Part shown: positions 1 to 8,014 of the stretch, piece after piece | Layout: the number at the start of each line of letters is the position of its first letter | Numbering within the stretch: the first letter of the stretch is position 1 | Source: Variovorax sp. WS11 | GTDB taxonomy: Bacteria; Pseudomonadota; Gammaproteobacteria; Burkholderiales; Burkholderiaceae_C | Reading direction: 5' to 3' | Length of the DNA stretch: 64,000 bases | NCBI RefSeq assembly: GCF_010499245.1 | Contig: NZ_JAAGOW010000004.1 | Coordinates: 620,001 to 684,000, forward strand | Program-made: the position numbers and the translations under genes | Notes under the pieces: generated by a model | What the model saw: only the letters and a program-made list of their open reading frames with translations | Told to the model about the DNA's origin: nothing | The model's database searches: none

Positions 1-741
1 GTGGTCACCGGCGCGGCCAGCGGCATCGGCCGGGCGATCGCGATCGGGGCTGCGCAGCATGGCGCCAAGGCCTTGATCGTCTCGGACATCAGCGAAACGC
101 CGCGCGAAGGCGGTGGTCCGACGACCGCCGAGATCGAGGCGCTCGGTGTCATTGCGCGCTTTCACCCGACCGACGTCAGCAAACACGCCGAGGTCGATGC
201 GCTCATCGCGGCTGCAGCAGAGTTCGGCGGTGTCGACGTGATGGTGTGCAACGCGGGCATCACGCTGCCCTCGGACGGCGCGGACGTGGCCGAAGAGGGC
301 TACCGCCGGCTGATGTCGGTGAACCTGGACGGCGTTCTGTTCGGTGCCCAAGCCGCGGCGCGGCAGATGAAGGCGCGCGGAAAGCCCGGCAGCATCGTGT
401 TGATGGCCAGCATGGGCGGGATCGCAGGTGCGGGCATGACCGTGGCGTATTCGACCAGCAAGGGCGGGGTGGTGCTCATGGCCAAGGCGCTGGCGGACGC
501 GCTCGGCCCCGACGGCATCCGCGTCAACTCGGTGGCCCCCGGAACGATCGATACCCATCTCCTGCGCAGCACGCCTGACATCGCTGCGGCTTCCGAACGC
601 TTTCGCCAACGTACGCCGCTGCGCCGGCTGGGCAAGCCGTCCGAGATCGCGGATGCCGTGGCGTGGCTCGGCTCGGACATGTCGAGCTACGTCACCGGCA
701 TCGCCCTTCTCGTCGATGGCGGCTTGCTCTCGGTGATCTGA
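1..741 (+). CDS. SDR-family NAD(P)-dependent oxidoreductase, 5'-truncated by window edge
   Basis: Classical short-chain dehydrogenase that probably oxidises or reduces an alcohol/ketone with NAD(P). The first visible residues already form the cofactor motif TGAASGIG, which normally lies about 8-12 residues from the N-terminus, so the true start is left of the window and the GTG at base 1 is not taken as a start. NAG (NADB stabilising motif) is present in VCNAGI, the catalytic Tyr and Lys are in YSTSK (visible residues 150 and 154), and the C-terminus ends in the usual G-x-x-x-x-VDGG. It is followed 26 bp later by an NTF2-fold gene on the same strand, which suggests co-transcription. The substrate cannot be inferred. 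Confidence 0.9.
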   Translation: MVTGAASGIGRAIAIGAAQHGAKALIVSDISETPREGGGPTTAEIEALGVIARFHPTDVSKHAEVDALIAAAAEFGGVDVMVCNAGITLPSDGADVAEEGYRRLMSVNLDGVLFGAQAAARQMKARGKPGSIVLMASMGGIAGAGMTVAYSTSKGGVVLMAKALADALGPDGIRVNSVAPGTIDTHLLRSTPDIAAASERFRQRTPLRRLGKPSEIADAVAWLGSDMSSYVTGIALLVDGGLLSVI

Positions 742-767
742 CAACCGTGCCGACCAGGACTACTACG

Positions 768-1409
768 ATGAACAGCACTTTCACACTGAACACTGCCGAC
801 GCCCTGACACGCATGCACATTCCGCCAACGTTCGATGTGACGGAGTGGCCGAGGCAGGTCGAACGCTTTCTCCAGAAGACGCAGAAGCCCTTGCACAGGG
901 CCATCCTCAAGAACTATTTCAGGCACCTCTTGCTGGAGGTCTCCGGCTACTGGGATCAGATCATCGTTCCGGCGCTGACGATCGACGAGCCCATGTACCG
1001 CGTGGGAGACCGTCGAGAGATGCGCGTCCTCTCGGGCAAGGCCGCCGTACAAGGCTTCTACAGAGAGGCCTTCGAGACCCGGCAGAACGTGATGGGTGCG
1101 CGAACGATGAACATGGGCGTGGAAGACTATGGCGTCACCACCGAGGCAGTCTGGACGCACGTAGTGCCGGGTGCCTGCCTCAAGGACCACGACATCGACG
1201 CGAATCCGGGCGCGCACTACCTCATGAGCCACCATCTGTTCCAGATCTTCACCTATACCAACGACGTCGAGCCGAAGCTGATCGCGGAGCGGATCTACGA
1301 CGATCCGGAGAGCTACAGCTACGAGAAGCTGGATCCGTCGGATGTCGTGACGCCGGAAATGGCGCGGGAACAGTTGGCACCGTTCCTGGCGCGGGCTACG
1401 CTCGACTAG
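768..1409 (+). CDS. NTF2/SnoaL-fold protein
   Basis: A 213-residue soluble protein of the NTF2-like (SnoaL/limonene-epoxide-hydrolase-like) fold by its general pattern: a helical N-terminal segment, then G-K-x-A-V-x-x-F-Y and alternating strands with an acidic/aromatic pocket. The ATG at 768 was chosen because longer reading frames would overlap the SDR gene. Such proteins act as isomerases, hydrolases or dehydratases on hydrophobic ring compounds, or only bind them; no catalytic pair can be assigned here. It lies 26 bp after an SDR gene, so a joint role in one catabolic step is plausible. Assignment to the fold is moderate, function unknown. Confidence 0.7.
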   Translation: MNSTFTLNTADALTRMHIPPTFDVTEWPRQVERFLQKTQKPLHRAILKNYFRHLLLEVSGYWDQIIVPALTIDEPMYRVGDRREMRVLSGKAAVQGFYREAFETRQNVMGARTMNMGVEDYGVTTEAVWTHVVPGACLKDHDIDANPGAHYLMSHHLFQIFTYTNDVEPKLIAERIYDDPESYSYEKLDPSDVVTPEMAREQLAPFLARATLD

Positions 1410-1414
1410 GCCGC

Positions 1415-1525
1415 TCAGGAGCACCCGGCGGTTGTCGTCGTCTGCGGCAAGCCGTTGGCGATGCGCCCGAGGATGTGGTCGGCGGCCTTCTCCGCCACCA
1501 TGATCGTTGGCGCGTTCGTGTTGCA
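1415..1525 (-). pseudogene. C-terminal remnant of a GMC-family oxidoreductase
   Basis: Read on the minus strand, this stretch encodes NTNAPTIMVAEKAADHIL followed by a short tail and a TGA stop at 1415-1417. This matches the conserved C-terminal end of glucose-methanol-choline (choline dehydrogenase-type) flavoenzymes, where S-G-N-x-N-A-P-T-x-M-I-A-E-K-A-A-D is typical. Upstream of it (above 1525) the reading frame no longer looks like a GMC protein, so only about 35-40 codons survive. It is the scar of a deleted gene between the NTF2-like gene and the quinone oxidoreductase gene. Confidence 0.75.
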
Positions 1526-1596
1526 CGAAGGCCGCGCGACAGACCTTCCTGGCGGATCTGCGCCTGGTGCTCCTGCAGTCCGGATAGAGCGGCCTC

Positions 1597-2550
1597 TCAG
1601 GGCACCAGGACGGCCGAGCCCGAGCGACGACGAGCGGCAATGTCTTCATGCGCACGCGCCGCCTCCGACAGTGGATAGCGCGTGATGTCGATCTGCCCGA
1701 AGGTGCCGGCTCGAAGCGCCTGGAACACCGCGGTCGTCGCCTCGACGAGTGCGTCACCCTTCAGATGCTGCGCCATCGGGCCGCCGAGCACCTTGACGCC
1801 CCGGGCTGCGAGCGAGGGCGCATCGATGTCGGGGGCGCCCGAGGCCGCACCGATGTTGACGATCGTGCCCCCGTCGCGAACGGACTCCTTCGATGCCGCA
1901 AAGGTCGCCTTTCCGACGAATTCGTAGACGACGTCGACGCCTTGCGGCGCGATCCTGAGAATCTGCGCCGAAAGGTCCTTGTCGCTCGAGACCAGTGCGT
2001 GGTCCACGTCGGCCCGCAGGGCGTCGCGCTTGTTCGAGCCGGCAGTACCGATGACCGTGGCACCTCTGGCCTTGGCCCATCGCGCGAGCAACAGGCCGAC
2101 GCTGCTGGATGCGCCTTGCACCAGGATCGTCTCGCCGGCCTGCAGCCGATGGAAGCCGTTGAGGGCGGCCCAGGCGGTCAGGCCCTTGGTCAGCACGGTG
2201 GCCGCCTGTTCCGTCGAGACGTCCTCGGGCAGCCTCACCAGCGCCTCGGCCTCGATCAACCGATGGGCCGCATAGCTGCCCGGCGACAGGAAATAGGCCA
2301 CACGGTCGCCCGCTGCAAACTTCTCGACGCCAGGACCGACGGCTTCGACGACACCGGCGCCTTCGACGCCCGGGACCGAAGGCAATGCCACCGGATAGAT
2401 CCCTTGGCGGAAGATCGTATCGATGAAGTTGACGCCGATGGCGTCGTGACGCAGACGTACCTGGCCGGGGCCCGGCTCGCCGACGGACTGACGCTCCACC
2501 CGGAGGACCTCGGGTCCGCCGTGCGCGTGAAAACGAATGACTGTGCTCAT
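1597..2550 (-). CDS. NADPH:quinone oxidoreductase, zinc-independent MDR family
   Basis: A 317-residue medium-chain reductase of the zeta-crystallin/QorA type, expected to reduce quinones or enones with NADPH in the cytoplasm. Visible signs are the GroES-like N-terminal half with NFID (about residue 40), the cofactor motif GASSSVG around residue 145 and the typical C-terminal HEDIAARRRSGSAVLV. Zinc ligands of true alcohol dehydrogenases are absent. The ATG at 2550 is followed upstream by a 158-bp AT-richer spacer that should carry its promoter. It is transcribed away from no obvious partner and may serve detoxification of quinone intermediates from aromatic breakdown nearby. Confidence 0.88.
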   Translation of the reverse strand: MSTVIRFHAHGGPEVLRVERQSVGEPGPGQVRLRHDAIGVNFIDTIFRQGIYPVALPSVPGVEGAGVVEAVGPGVEKFAAGDRVAYFLSPGSYAAHRLIEAEALVRLPEDVSTEQAATVLTKGLTAWAALNGFHRLQAGETILVQGASSSVGLLLARWAKARGATVIGTAGSNKRDALRADVDHALVSSDKDLSAQILRIAPQGVDVVYEFVGKATFAASKESVRDGGTIVNIGAASGAPDIDAPSLAARGVKVLGGPMAQHLKGDALVEATTAVFQALRAGTFGQIDITRYPLSEAARAHEDIAARRRSGSAVLVP

Positions 2551-2708
2551 TGCTGACTCTCTGGTTGGGTTTCAGATCACTGCCAGCAGGCCGCCATCGT
2601 TGGCGAGCTGCATACCCGAAGATTAGGGTTCCTCAATCTATCGGACAAGCCTCTTTGTCTAGATGGTTCATATCGAACAAGACGATAGAACAGCCAGTCG
2701 TCGCGGCC

Positions 2709-3563
2709 TCAGTTACCATCCACGACCGGGTTGGAAAGCAGGCCCACGCCTTCGACTTCCACCTCGCACACGTCGCCGGCCTTCATGAAGATCGGCGGCT
2801 TGCGGGCAAGGCCGACGCCGGCAGGCGTGCCGCTGATGATGATGTCGCCGGGCTGGAGCGCGAACGGCTCGGAGCAGACGGAGACCAGCGTTGCGACGTC
2901 GAAGATCATGTCGCGCGTATTGGCGTCCTGCAGCACCTGGCCATTGAGACGTGTCTGCAGCCTGAGGCCCGCCGCACCTTGCGGCAGTTCGTCGGCCGTC
3001 ACGAACTCGGGCCCGAAGGAGCCCGAGCGATCGAAGTTCTTGCCCATCATCCATTGAGCCGACTTGGTCTGGTAGTCGCGGATGGAGCCATCGTTGAACA
3101 CCGAATAGCCGGCCACGTGCTCCAGCGCGCCCGCCTTGTCGATGTAGCGGCCGGCCTTGCCGATCACGACGACCAGTTCGCCTTCGTAGTCGAACTGCGT
3201 CGACACGTGCGGTCGCACGAGCGCCTCGCCGTGGGCCACCCAGGAACTGGGGAACCGGTGGAACAGCACGGGATACTTCGGCGGCTCGAAGCTGCTCTCG
3301 GCCGCGTGGTCGACATAGTTGAGGCCGACAGCGATGGCCTTGGCCGGCGCGTGAACGGGCGGGAGCCACGCGATGTCAGAAATGTGCGTGCGCGTGCGGG
3401 CCTTGGCCCCGGCGAGCCTGGCGGCCTCCATGCCCGTGGGGCCCAGGCGCAGCAACGCATCCAGCGTGGGCGGCAAGCCCTCCGCCGTGAGGTTGACGAC
3501 GTCCTGGTCGAGGCGCAGGCCGAGCGCCGGCTGGCCGTTGCTGCTGAAAGCTAAGAGTCGCAT
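2709..3563 (-). CDS. FAH-family hydrolase (fumarylacetoacetate hydrolase fold)
   Basis: A 284-residue member of the FAH superfamily, which cleaves C-C bonds in acylpyruvates or hydrates/decarboxylates 2-oxo acids from ring-cleavage pathways. The family's metal-binding acidic pair is in FDYEGELVVVIG, GLNYVDHAAES precedes it, and FNDGSIRDYQ, MGKNFDRSG and SGTPAGVG follow in the normal order; length is typical. It closes a minus-strand operon with CoxG-like, SDR and GntR genes. It resembles the FAH proteins encoded at 37386 and 43591 more than the one at 14094. The start ATG fits the family N-terminus (MRLLAFSSNG). Substrate is unknown. Confidence 0.9.
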   Translation of the reverse strand: MRLLAFSSNGQPALGLRLDQDVVNLTAEGLPPTLDALLRLGPTGMEAARLAGAKARTRTHISDIAWLPPVHAPAKAIAVGLNYVDHAAESSFEPPKYPVLFHRFPSSWVAHGEALVRPHVSTQFDYEGELVVVIGKAGRYIDKAGALEHVAGYSVFNDGSIRDYQTKSAQWMMGKNFDRSGSFGPEFVTADELPQGAAGLRLQTRLNGQVLQDANTRDMIFDVATLVSVCSEPFALQPGDIIISGTPAGVGLARKPPIFMKAGDVCEVEVEGVGLLSNPVVDGN

Positions 3564-3631
3564 GGTGTGTTGCCTGTGAAGGGGAAAAAGGGGTGAGACG
3601 CTTGCTGTCCGGTGCTTGCCGAACAAGTGTT

Positions 3632-4207
3632 CTATCGAGTCATGACGTAGATGGCGGCGAGCACCAGGAGCGCGCCGATCGTCCACCACGCGGGCCCGAA
3701 GCTTCTGCCTGCCGGCACGGATGGACTGTCGCCAGTGGTGGCCTCGGCGGTAGTGGCGGGAACTTGCGGTCCCCGCAGCCGTGTCGCGAACGCCTTGAAG
3801 AAGTCCTCGGTGATCTTGGCCGCCGTGGCGTCGATCAGGCGCGAGCCGACCTGCGCCATCTTGCCGCCGACCGTGGCCCGTGCGCTGTACTTGAGTCGTG
3901 TCTGCTCGCCTTCGGCGACGAGCGCGACGTCTGCGGAACCCTTGCCGAAGCCCGCGACGCCACCTTGCCCATCGAAGTTGATGGTGTAGCCGTTCGGCGC
4001 GCGGATGTTCGTCATCTGCAGGTTGCCCTTGAAGCGTGCGCTGACGGGGCCGATCTTCAGCGCCAGCACGGCGGCGAACGCATCGTCGCCGGTGCGTACC
4101 AGCGATTCGCAGCCGGCGATGCAGGACTTCAGCGTTTCCGGGTCGTTCAACGCGGCCCAGGTGGTGCCGAGCGGGGAGGGGATGAGTCGTTCGCCTTGGA
4201 GTTCCAT
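3632..4207 (-). CDS. CoxG-like SRPBCC protein with C-terminal membrane anchor
   Basis: A 191-residue protein of the carbon-monoxide-dehydrogenase subunit G family (SRPBCC fold). The N-terminus MELQGERLIPSPLGTTWAAL and the GKGSADV/GGKMAQVGSRLIDA segments are characteristic. After about residue 150 comes a low-complexity linker and then a hydrophobic helix (WWTIGALLVLAAIYVM) that should anchor it in the inner membrane, as in CoxG. CoxG-type proteins help recruit or mature molybdenum hydroxylases, which fits the XDH-family enzyme genes encoded at 11743-16286 across the divergent promoter. It lies between an SDR and an FAH gene in one minus-strand operon. Confidence 0.88.
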   Translation of the reverse strand: MELQGERLIPSPLGTTWAALNDPETLKSCIAGCESLVRTGDDAFAAVLALKIGPVSARFKGNLQMTNIRAPNGYTINFDGQGGVAGFGKGSADVALVAEGEQTRLKYSARATVGGKMAQVGSRLIDATAAKITEDFFKAFATRLRGPQVPATTAEATTGDSPSVPAGRSFGPAWWTIGALLVLAAIYVMTR

Positions 4208-4228
4208 GATCGGTTTGGGTTGGGGTGG

Positions 4229-5008
4229 TCAGAGGAGTCCGTGGTACGAGCCGCCATCGATCTGAAGGTTTTGCCCCGAGATGAAACTCGCCTGCGCGCT
4301 GCACAGGTAGGCGCAGGCATCACCGAACTCCTGCGGTGTCCCGAATCGCTTGGCCGCAATCGAGTCCGCGATCTGGGCGCGTGCCTCGGCCAGGGTGATG
4401 CCTTGTGCGCGCATCATCTGCTCGGCCATGAAGCGTTGGCGGTCGGTGTCGATCCGCTCGGGGAGCAGGTTGTTGATCGTGACGTTGTCCACGGCCACTT
4501 CGATCGACAGCGACTTGCTGAAGGCGGTGAGGCCGGCGCGCGCGCCGGTGGAAAGCGCCATCGAAGGGCGGGGCGATTTCACCATCGCGGAGGTGATGTT
4601 GACGATGCGGCCGAACCTGCGGGCGCGCATGCCCGGAATCAGCGCGCGGATGAGCAGGGCGGGCGCCAGCATGTTCGCCTCCAGGGCATCGAGCCATTGC
4701 GCGTGATGCCAGTCCTCGAGCCTGCCCGGCGGAGGCCCGGCATTGTTGTTGACCAGGATGTCGGCCTCTGGGCAGGCGGCCACGAGGGCTTCGCGGCCTG
4801 CGTCGGTCTTGATATCGGCGCCGACGAAATGGACGCGTCCGCCGGTGTCGCGCGCGATGGCTGCGGCCGCCCGTCGCGCCTTGTTCTCGTCGCGCCCGTT
4901 GATCCAGACGTCGCAACCCTCGCGCGCCAGCGCGGTGGCGCAGGCCAGGCCCAGGCCCTGCGTCGATGCGCAAACGATGGCCTTGCGTCCCGCAATACCA
5001 AGATCCAT
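4229..5008 (-). CDS. Divergent SDR-family protein lacking the YxxxK motif
   Basis: A 259-residue protein with the SDR fold, closest in character to the BKR_1/FabG-like divergent subgroup. The glycine motif is altered to CASTQGLG, NNNAG replaces NNAG, and the region that normally carries Y-x-x-x-K reads ALSTGARAG, giving Ser and Arg in place of Tyr and Lys. N-I-T-S before it and QIDGG at the C-terminus are retained. The start ATG at 5008 gives a normal N-terminus (MDLGIAGRKAIV). It sits between GntR and CoxG-like genes in one operon. It may be catalytically altered or act on an activated substrate; this cannot be decided from sequence. Confidence 0.85.
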   Translation of the reverse strand: MDLGIAGRKAIVCASTQGLGLACATALAREGCDVWINGRDENKARRAAAAIARDTGGRVHFVGADIKTDAGREALVAACPEADILVNNNAGPPPGRLEDWHHAQWLDALEANMLAPALLIRALIPGMRARRFGRIVNITSAMVKSPRPSMALSTGARAGLTAFSKSLSIEVAVDNVTINNLLPERIDTDRQRFMAEQMMRAQGITLAEARAQIADSIAAKRFGTPQEFGDACAYLCSAQASFISGQNLQIDGGSYHGLL

Positions 5009-5055
5009 GGGATCCTCCGATCGGTTGATGTCGCCTGCGCGCAGGCGTTGCCGCG

Positions 5056-5751
5056 CTAGGGCTTCGGCGGCGGTTCCGGAAGACAGAAGCCCGCCTCCAG
5101 ACAAACGCGCGTGGTCTCTTCGTAGTGCTTGGACAGGAGGGCCGTGGCCCGCTCGACGTCGCGCGACAAGGCGGCATCCACCAGGCGCTTGTGCTCGCGG
5201 TCCGGGTCCTTGTGGACACGCCGCTTGAGATAGGCGAGACGCCGATACAGTTCGGCGGCATCGTGAAGCGATTGGCACATTTCCAGCAGCAGGGGGCTGT
5301 CGCACGCGCTCACCAGCGCGGCGTGAAAGGCCGCATGCGCCTCGGCATAGGCCTCGTTGCGCAGCTCGGGCACTTCGGGCATCTGGATCGGCGTGTTGGC
5401 CAGGCGGTGGTGCGCTGCCAGCAGCGCTGCCTCCCACTCGACGCCGCCGAGCTCGATCGAGCGCTTGAGCGCCAGGGACTCGATGGACACCCGCACGAAG
5501 GTCAGGTCCTTCAGCTCGGCGGCAGTCATCGAGGCGACGGCGAATCCGAGTTGCGGCTGGGTCTTGACCAGCTTGTCGCCTGCGAGGCGTGACAAAGCCT
5601 CGCGCACGATGTTCAGGCTGACGTCGTAGTCCGCTGCCATGGCCGCGAGCTTGAGGCGTTGGCCGACCTCCAGCCGTCCGCCGAGGATGTCGGAGCGGAC
5701 ACGCTGATAGATGTCATCCGCCATCGTCTTGGAGCTGCCGGTCCTTGCCAT
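5056..5751 (-). CDS. GntR-family transcriptional regulator, FadR/FCD subfamily
   Basis: A 231-residue regulator with an N-terminal winged helix-turn-helix (about residues 10-75; IYQRVRSDILGGRLEVGQRL then NIVREALSRLAGDKLV) and a C-terminal FCD ligand domain. The FCD metal-site pattern is recognisable in AFHAALVSACDSPLL and DREHKRLVDAAL. Such regulators usually respond to a carboxylic acid and repress neighbouring catabolic genes. The gene is the first of the minus-strand operon (SDR, CoxG-like, FAH) and is divergent from the Liv importer operon, so it probably controls both from the spacer 5752-5918. Confidence 0.9.
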   Translation of the reverse strand: MARTGSSKTMADDIYQRVRSDILGGRLEVGQRLKLAAMAADYDVSLNIVREALSRLAGDKLVKTQPQLGFAVASMTAAELKDLTFVRVSIESLALKRSIELGGVEWEAALLAAHHRLANTPIQMPEVPELRNEAYAEAHAAFHAALVSACDSPLLLEMCQSLHDAAELYRRLAYLKRRVHKDPDREHKRLVDAALSRDVERATALLSKHYEETTRVCLEAGFCLPEPPPKP

Positions 5752-5918
5752 GCGGCGAAGTATACACGTTCAAAAAGAGATATGAATTTCAAAGATACAA
5801 AGGATTTTCAAAAAGTTCTTTACAGCCCGATCCGATGTCCAGATACTCCCGATCCAAGAGCGCTGCATGCTGGAGCGCGCCTTCGAGATCGAAGACCCCC
5901 CTTTCCAAAGGAGACAAG
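5752..5918. promoter_or_regulatory. Divergent control region between GntR and Liv operons
   Basis: An AT-rich spacer in a GC-rich surround. TTCAAAAAG occurs at 5769-5777 and again at 5807-5815, with a related TTTCAAAG at 5787-5794. The palindrome GTATAC lies at 5759-5764, close to the GntR start; GntR-FCD operators often have such a core. AAAGGAG at 5907-5913 is a good ribosome binding site for the solute receptor ATG at 5919. Binding by the adjacent regulator is an inference. Confidence 0.5.
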
Positions 5919-7136
5919 ATGACCCACCCCGCGCCCGATACGCAGCGCCGCAAAGTCCTAGGCGGCATCGCCGGCGGACTCGTCCTGGGCCTGCACGCGG
6001 CCAACACTCGTGCGGCGCCTGCCGGCAAGCCGATCCGCATCGGCAGCACGCTGTCCTTGACCGGCCCCTTGGCGCAGACCGCGCTGCTTCACCGGATTGC
6101 CGGCGAGTCCTACATCGACATCGCCAACGCGGGCAATGGCCTTCTTGGCCGCCCGGTCGAATGGGTGCTGCTCGACGATCAATCGAAGCCCGAGGTCACT
6201 CGCAGCCTCTACGAGAAGCTGATCACTTCGGACAAGGTCGACCTGGTGGTCGGCCCCTACGGCACCAACTCGATCCTCGCGGCCATGGGCGTCGCCCAGC
6301 GCCATGGAAAGATCTTCATTCAGGGCAGCCTGGGTATTCCCAAACTCGGCACCTACGACATGCAGTTTCCGGCGGCGCCTTTCGGCCCCAATCCGGAAAA
6401 GGATTACCCGCTCGCGATCCTCGATTGCGTGCAGTCCCTCCCATCTCCGCCCAAGAGCGTGACGGTCATCACCAGCAAGTTTCCGTCGGCGCAGTTCATG
6501 GCGGAGGGCATGCGCGAGGCCGCCAGGCAGCGCAAGCTGCAGGTGCCGCTCTACCTCGAGTACGAGTTCGGCACGCGCGACTTCGCGTCGATCGCTGCAC
6601 GCGTCAAGGACGCCAACGCGGATTTCCTGTGGGTCGGCGCACTCGGCGTGGAGGGCAACCAGCTGCTCGAGGCGCTCAAGAAGCTCGACTACGCGCCCAA
6701 GCTGCACTACTACCTCTACCCGTCGCCCGGCCCCTTGCTCGCGCTGCCCGAGGCGAAGAATGCGCTGGCGCATACCTTCTTCGAGGATCATCCGCCCTTC
6801 TCCAACCGTGATGGCGTGCCGAAGCTTTCGCCCATGTACCGCGCCCGGGCCAGCAAGGCGGGCGTGCAGTACACGCAGCTCGATGCCCAGGCGACGGGCA
6901 CGTACAACGTGTTCTCGCTGCTCGGGCACGCGGTCGAAGCAACCAAGAGTCTCGATGACAAGACGCTGGCCCAGTGGCTCAAGAAGAACACGGTCGACGG
7001 CGTCTTCGGGCCCCAGAGCTTCGACGGGCCCTTCAATCACGGCCCCGGCCGCATGCTGACAAAGCAGGTGCAGAACGGCAAGTGGGTGGTGGTGTGGCCG
7101 CGCGAGGTGGCGGGCGCCCCCCTCGTTGCTTCCTGA
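5919..7136 (+). CDS. Liv-type ABC transporter substrate-binding protein
   Basis: A 405-residue periplasmic solute receptor of the Peripla_BP_6 (branched-chain amino acid/HAAT) family. The N-terminus carries a twin-arginine-like signal peptide (RRKVLGGIAGGLVLG) cleaved near RAAPAG. The mature protein starts with IRIGSTLSLTGP, the family hallmark, followed by the VGPYGTN loop. The gene has a strong AAAGGAG site 5 bp before its ATG and heads an operon with permease and ATPase genes, then catabolic enzymes. Many receptors of this family bind aromatic acids or amides, not amino acids, and the operon context favours such a ligand here. Confidence 0.92.
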   Translation: MTHPAPDTQRRKVLGGIAGGLVLGLHAANTRAAPAGKPIRIGSTLSLTGPLAQTALLHRIAGESYIDIANAGNGLLGRPVEWVLLDDQSKPEVTRSLYEKLITSDKVDLVVGPYGTNSILAAMGVAQRHGKIFIQGSLGIPKLGTYDMQFPAAPFGPNPEKDYPLAILDCVQSLPSPPKSVTVITSKFPSAQFMAEGMREAARQRKLQVPLYLEYEFGTRDFASIAARVKDANADFLWVGALGVEGNQLLEALKKLDYAPKLHYYLYPSPGPLLALPEAKNALAHTFFEDHPPFSNRDGVPKLSPMYRARASKAGVQYTQLDAQATGTYNVFSLLGHAVEATKSLDDKTLAQWLKKNTVDGVFGPQSFDGPFNHGPGRMLTKQVQNGKWVVVWPREVAGAPLVAS

Positions 7137-7162
7137 GCAAGCCGCAACGATCGGACGCGGCA

Positions 7163-8014
7163 ATGCCCAGTCTCACCTTGGTCGGCCAGGCCCTGCTCTC
7201 GGGGCTTCTGGCAGGCGGTCTCTACGGTTTGCTCGGCCTTGGCCTGAGCCTCAGTTGGGGCCTGCTTCGGCTCGTCAACATCGCGCACTTCGCGCTCGCG
7301 TTCCTGGGCGCCTACGTCACCTACCAGTTCGGCAGCGTGCTGCACCTGAACCTTGCCGTGTCCCTGCTGGTCATCCTGCCCTGCTTCTTCGGCTTCGGCG
7401 TGGGGCTGCACTGGCTCTTCAAGCGTTTCGACGTCGGCGAGTTCGGCTCCCTGCTCGTGACTTTCGGGGTGGCCGTGCTGATCGAGACCCTGATCCAGTG
7501 GTTCTGGACTGCGGACTTTCGTCGCTTCGAGACGCCGTACGGCAGTGCCTCGTTTCGCTTGGGCGCGATCTTCGTGCCCTCGCTGGAGCTTGCCGCCTTT
7601 GCGGCCGCGGCGGTTCTGGCGACCACCGCCTGGCTGTGGCTGAACAAGACCTACGTCGGAAAAGCCTTGCGCGCCAGCGCAGAGGACCACCAGGTCGCGG
7701 CCGCCTTCGGCATCGATCACCGCAGGCTCTCCTACGTTCTCTCGGGACTCTGCTCGGCCTGCGCCGGCATCGCCGGCGTCTTCATCGCGTTGATCTCCAC
7801 GCTGGCGCCATCCCAGATCTGGGCCTGGCTGGGCGTGGTGTTCGCCGTCGTGATCATCGGGCGTCTGGGGAACCCGCTCGGCGCCTTCATTGCCGGCGTC
7901 CTCATCGGCGCCTGCGAGGGCCTGGCCATGGCGGTCCTCAGTCCGGCGTGGGCGCCCGTGGTGGCGTTCTCGATCCTCATCGTCATTCTTCTATGGCAAC
8001 CCAAATGGCTGTGA
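7163..8014 (+). CDS. livH: Liv-type ABC transporter permease (LivH)
   Basis: A 283-residue inner-membrane permease with about eight hydrophobic helices. The LivH pattern is clear: an N-terminal GLLAGGLYGLLGLGLSLSWG segment, LVNIAHFALAFLGAY, and the cytoplasmic loop LRASAEDHQVAAAFGI that contacts the ATPase (EAA-like). The ATG at 7163 lies 26 bp after the receptor stop. Its last 22 bp overlap the start of the fused LivM-LivG gene, which suggests coupled translation. It forms half of the translocation channel for the solute bound by the receptor encoded at 5919. Confidence 0.92.
   Translation: MPSLTLVGQALLSGLLAGGLYGLLGLGLSLSWGLLRLVNIAHFALAFLGAYVTYQFGSVLHLNLAVSLLVILPCFFGFGVGLHWLFKRFDVGEFGSLLVTFGVAVLIETLIQWFWTADFRRFETPYGSASFRLGAIFVPSLELAAFAAAAVLATTAWLWLNKTYVGKALRASAEDHQVAAAFGIDHRRLSYVLSGLCSACAGIAGVFIALISTLAPSQIWAWLGVVFAVVIIGRLGNPLGAFIAGVLIGACEGLAMAVLSPAWAPVVAFSILIVILLWQPKWL

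Noticed and set aside
687..1757. Minus-strand open frame of about 356 codons
   Set aside because: Antisense to the NTF2-like gene; the GMC remnant in this area lies in a different frame.
3593..5059. Plus-strand open frame of about 488 codons
   Set aside because: Opposes the CoxG-like and SDR genes and lacks protein-like composition.
5056..5751. Assigning named effectors (for example nicotinate or vanillate) to the GntR regulators
   Set aside because: FCD domains cannot be matched to a ligand by eye; only position supports their target operons.
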